Origin: CATOSP01 sp965204715 | GTDB lineage: Bacteria > Chloroflexota > Dehalococcoidia > Lucifugimonadales > UBA3495 | DNA length: 64,000 bases | NCBI GenBank assembly: GCA_965204715.1 | Contig: OZ242009.1 | Location: 3,720,001-3,784,000 of the forward strand | Direction of reading: 5' to 3' | Shown here: piece by piece, positions 62,298-64,000 of the stretch | Position numbering within the stretch: the first letter of the stretch is position 1 | Layout: each line of letters begins with the position of its first letter | Translations under genes and position numbers: made by a program | Notes under the pieces: model-generated | Told to the model about the DNA's origin: nothing | The model's database searches: none | What the model saw: only the letters and a program-made list of their open reading frames with translations

Positions 62298-63361
62298 CAG
62301 TATTGCCTGCGAGAAAGAAAATCTACCAAGTCCTCGGCTTCCTTCCTGGCCCAGTCCGGCAGGGAAACCGGCTTGAGCGACTCCAGCGCGTCTTCGGCGC
62401 TGACTTCGGTCAGGACCTGCGACCGCTCCCGGGCCTTGACTTCCTCCAACACTTCCAGCACCCGTTCCACGTCCTGATCGTCCAGTTCCTCCTGGCTGTA
62501 GATGCGGATGAGGTCTTCCCGGGACCGGCCCTTGGCCTCCCCGAAAGCGTACACGACAGGGAAGGACTTCTTGCGGCGGCGGATGTCGTTTCCAGCCGCC
62601 TTGCCGGTGATAGCCTCGTTTCCCCAAATGCCCAGGTAATCATCTCTGATCTGGAAGGCACGTCCCAGGCATTCCCCAAACTTTGTAAACGCCGCATAGG
62701 TATCCGGGGCGTCTGTAGCCAGGAGAGTCCCTATTTGGACGCCACCGCGGATAAGCGCCCCGGTCTTGAAAGCGATCATCTGGAGATAATCGTCGCCGTT
62801 GATCGAGGTGCTGGTCTCAAAGGACAGGTCCAGGCATTGGCCCTGGATCATTTCCAGGTAGCTGTCGGTAAGTATCTGGGAGACCTTCAGCACCGTCTCC
62901 GGCGGGATCTCGTTTCGTGCTGTTCCCAGCAGCGCCGTGTCGCCTATGGAATGGAGGGCGTTGCCCGCCACAAGAGCCTTGGGCACGCCCCAGATGGACC
63001 ATACAGTCGCCTGGTGGCGCCGTTCCGCGTCCATATCCTGGATGTCATCATGTATCAGGGAGAAGTTATGAATCAACTCCAGCGCCACAGCCGCCGGCAA
63101 CGCCCTGGCAGGGTCTTGCTGCAGAGCCTCGCAGGCGAAGAGGCACAGGGTGGGACGGAGCGCTTTGCCCTGAGAGAGGGGGGACTTTGCCGGGGAGCCG
63201 TCCCGCTCGACCCAACCGAGGTGGTAACGGACGGGGAGATATGGCCCCACATCATCGGAGCCCTCCTGGGTTGGCACACAGCGGTTGAGTTCCTGTTCGA
63301 CAATACCCTTGTATCTGTCGAACATCTCCGGCAGTGTTGGCCCAGTGTCCATGCAGACCAT
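62297..63361 (-). CDS. polyprenyl (farnesyl/geranylgeranyl) diphosphate synthase
   Basis: The 354-residue protein is a trans-prenyl transferase. GKALRPTLCLFACEAL holds the Lys/Arg site, DDIQD at 105-109 is the first Asp-rich motif, and IRDDYLGIWG (D239, D240) is the second. It makes the prenyl diphosphate, likely farnesyl, used for squalene. The start at 63361 has CGGGAG five bases upstream. It heads the minus-strand hopanoid operon, and its stop overlaps the hpnH start. Product length cannot be read from the motif alone. Confidence 0.92.
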   Translation of the reverse strand: MVCMDTGPTLPEMFDRYKGIVEQELNRCVPTQEGSDDVGPYLPVRYHLGWVERDGSPAKSPLSQGKALRPTLCLFACEALQQDPARALPAAVALELIHNFSLIHDDIQDMDAERRHQATVWSIWGVPKALVAGNALHSIGDTALLGTARNEIPPETVLKVSQILTDSYLEMIQGQCLDLSFETSTSINGDDYLQMIAFKTGALIRGGVQIGTLLATDAPDTYAAFTKFGECLGRAFQIRDDYLGIWGNEAITGKAAGNDIRRRKKSFPVVYAFGEAKGRSREDLIRIYSQEELDDQDVERVLEVLEEVKARERSQVLTEVSAEDALESLKPVSLPDWARKEAEDLVDFLSRRQY

Positions 63362-63642
63362 GAAACTCCCGGCGGGATCTCCAGTCTCTTGATACCCTGG
63401 CGTCAACCGGAATCGAGTGAGCGCTTACACTGTATGCTTGGTCGATAAACTACGACTGAAAACGTGGGTCCCATGCGTGGCGGGGGCCGCTTCATCCGCT
63501 GAGGATCCGCATCTCAAGCCGGGGAAAAGGTACATCGCAATTCGATGTGAATCCTAGCAAAAGTCCGGCAAAAGTGTCAAGGAAATGAACGGCAGCGCCG
63601 CTGACGCCCCAGGGCTATGAATCAAAACCACGCCCCATCTAT

Positions 63643-63690
63643 CGGGCCGCGGTCCCGTACCGCCGTTCCCAGCCCACCTACCGGGGTCCA
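63643..63690. repeat. dispersed repeat, copy 3 (intergenic)
   Basis: CGGGCCGCGGTCCCGTACCG then CCGTTCCCAGCCC aligns without gaps with copy 1 (51909) at about 37 of 48 positions. It is the only copy outside coding sequence. Confidence 0.6.
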
Positions 63691-63706
63691 CTAGCTCATC
63701 GCCTGC

Positions 63707-63735
63707 TTGCTACCGGGACGAGCCATCGGTATTAT
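63707..63735 (+). promoter_or_regulatory. promoter of the peroxiredoxin-like gene
   Basis: TTGCTA at 63707-63712 and TATTAT at 63730-63735 have a 17-bp spacer. The predicted start is about 75 nt before the ATG at 63817. Confidence 0.65.
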
Positions 63736-63816
63736 GAGTCCCGGTCATTCTACGGCTGCGAAGCACGTTGTTTGGTAATCCGTTGCCGACTGCCCGGAGA
63801 TTTCAGGAGAAATCCT

Positions 63817-64000
63817 ATGGGAGACAAGCTCCAACAGGGAGACAGGTTTCCATACCTGGACCTTAAAACGATAAGCGGAGACAAGGTCACGCTACCTGGT
63901 AGTGCGCCATCCCGGTACACGGCGCTGCTCTTCTACCGCGGCCACTGGTGACCCTACTGCGCCCGGCAGTTGGCCGAGTGGGAAGCATCGAAAAACGAGC
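63817..64000 (+). CDS. peroxiredoxin-like (AhpC/TSA) selenoprotein candidate, cut by window edge
   Basis: From the ATG at 63817 (CAGGAGA upstream) the frame reads MGDKLQQGDRFPYLDL, then ALLFYRGHW, TGA at 63949-63951, PYCARQLAEWEASKNE to the window edge. In the family this segment is RGHWCPYC, so the TGA replaces the first Cys of CxxC, giving a U45-x-x-C48 site. The family reduces peroxides or disulphides. A small hairpin lies just beyond the TGA. All other genes here use TGA as a stop, so reassignment to Trp is unlikely. A sequencing error or pseudogene is the alternative. Confidence 0.8.
63949..63976 (+). promoter_or_regulatory. candidate bacterial SECIS element next to the in-frame TGA
   Basis: After TGA (63949-63951), CGGC (63964-63967) pairs with GCCG (63973-63976) around a 5-nt loop AGTTG. 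The loop is 17-21 nt downstream of the TGA and contains GU, which fits the size and place of bacterial SECIS hairpins. The stem is short, so the call is tentative. Confidence 0.5.

Larger units (their letters stand above)
63362..63816. other. intergenic region between divergent hopanoid operon and selenoprotein candidate
   Basis: These 455 bp hold no gene I can support. They contain repeat copy 3 at 63643-63690 and the promoter at 63707-63735. The hopanoid operon must start here too, but I saw no convincing boxes for it on the minus strand. Confidence 0.5.

Noticed and set aside
63949..63951. TGA read as tryptophan through an altered genetic code
   Set aside because: Many genes here end in TGA inside overlaps such as ATGA and TTGA, so TGA is a normal stop in this genome.

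Overview
The window is about 60% G+C and gene-dense. Nearly all genes look bacterial. The mix suggests a heterotrophic Chloroflexota of the Dehalococcoidia/SAR202 type: several CaiB/BaiF CoA-transferases, a luciferase-like monooxygenase, an enolase-superfamily enzyme, a GMC oxidoreductase, SufBCDS with SufU, and a hopanoid operon. That placement is inference from gene content; there is no rRNA or marker tree here.

Layout. 1-2.9 kb: partial GMC oxidoreductase and a thiolase (both minus). 3.1-4.7 kb: tRNA-Ala and a class I DAHP synthase, flanked by two related fragments that look like transposase debris. 4.7-14.9 kb: a defence island on the plus strand, hsdM - AbiEi-like - membrane protein - TIR-like protein - hsdS - ImmA/IrrE protease - DUF4411/PIN - hsdR, tightly packed behind a near-consensus promoter. 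15-24 kb: catabolic genes (NADP oxidoreductase, amidase, flavin monooxygenase, D-2-hydroxyacid dehydrogenase, amidohydrolase, VOC protein, enolase-family dehydratase) and a Uma2 nuclease. 24-32 kb: a very large thioester alpha-2-macroglobulin lipoprotein, a VOC gene broken by a 79-bp insertion, and a DUF3352 protein. 32-41.7 kb: STAS, cupin, degenerate SDR, CoA-transferase, a PT-repeat lipoprotein, two tandem tiny secreted peptides, Nudix, three tRNAs, aldo/keto reductase, transglutaminase-like protein, DUF1802, TatD.

42-48.4 kb: the suf operon sufB-sufC-sufD-sufS-sufU, a small unknown gene and a second sufU-like gene, which together would assemble Fe-S clusters. 48.4-52.9 kb: DinB-like protein, then a translationally coupled MaoC-like hydratase and two CoA-transferases. 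52.8-63.4 kb (minus): nucleoside hydrolase, NAD-epimerase and class II aldolase lie downstream of a coupled hopanoid operon. The operon runs polyprenyl synthase - hpnH - hpnG - hpnA - shc - yjbQ - squalene/phytoene synthase, leading from prenyl diphosphates to squalene, hopene and adenosylhopane.

The window ends in a peroxiredoxin-like gene whose CxxC motif is written TGA-x-x-TGC in frame, with a small hairpin at the right distance: a strong selenoprotein candidate. The other points most worth checking are the tandem micropeptides with a Cys/TGA pair, the TIR-like/membrane gene pair inside the type I restriction operon, and a small dispersed repeat that has entered coding sequence.
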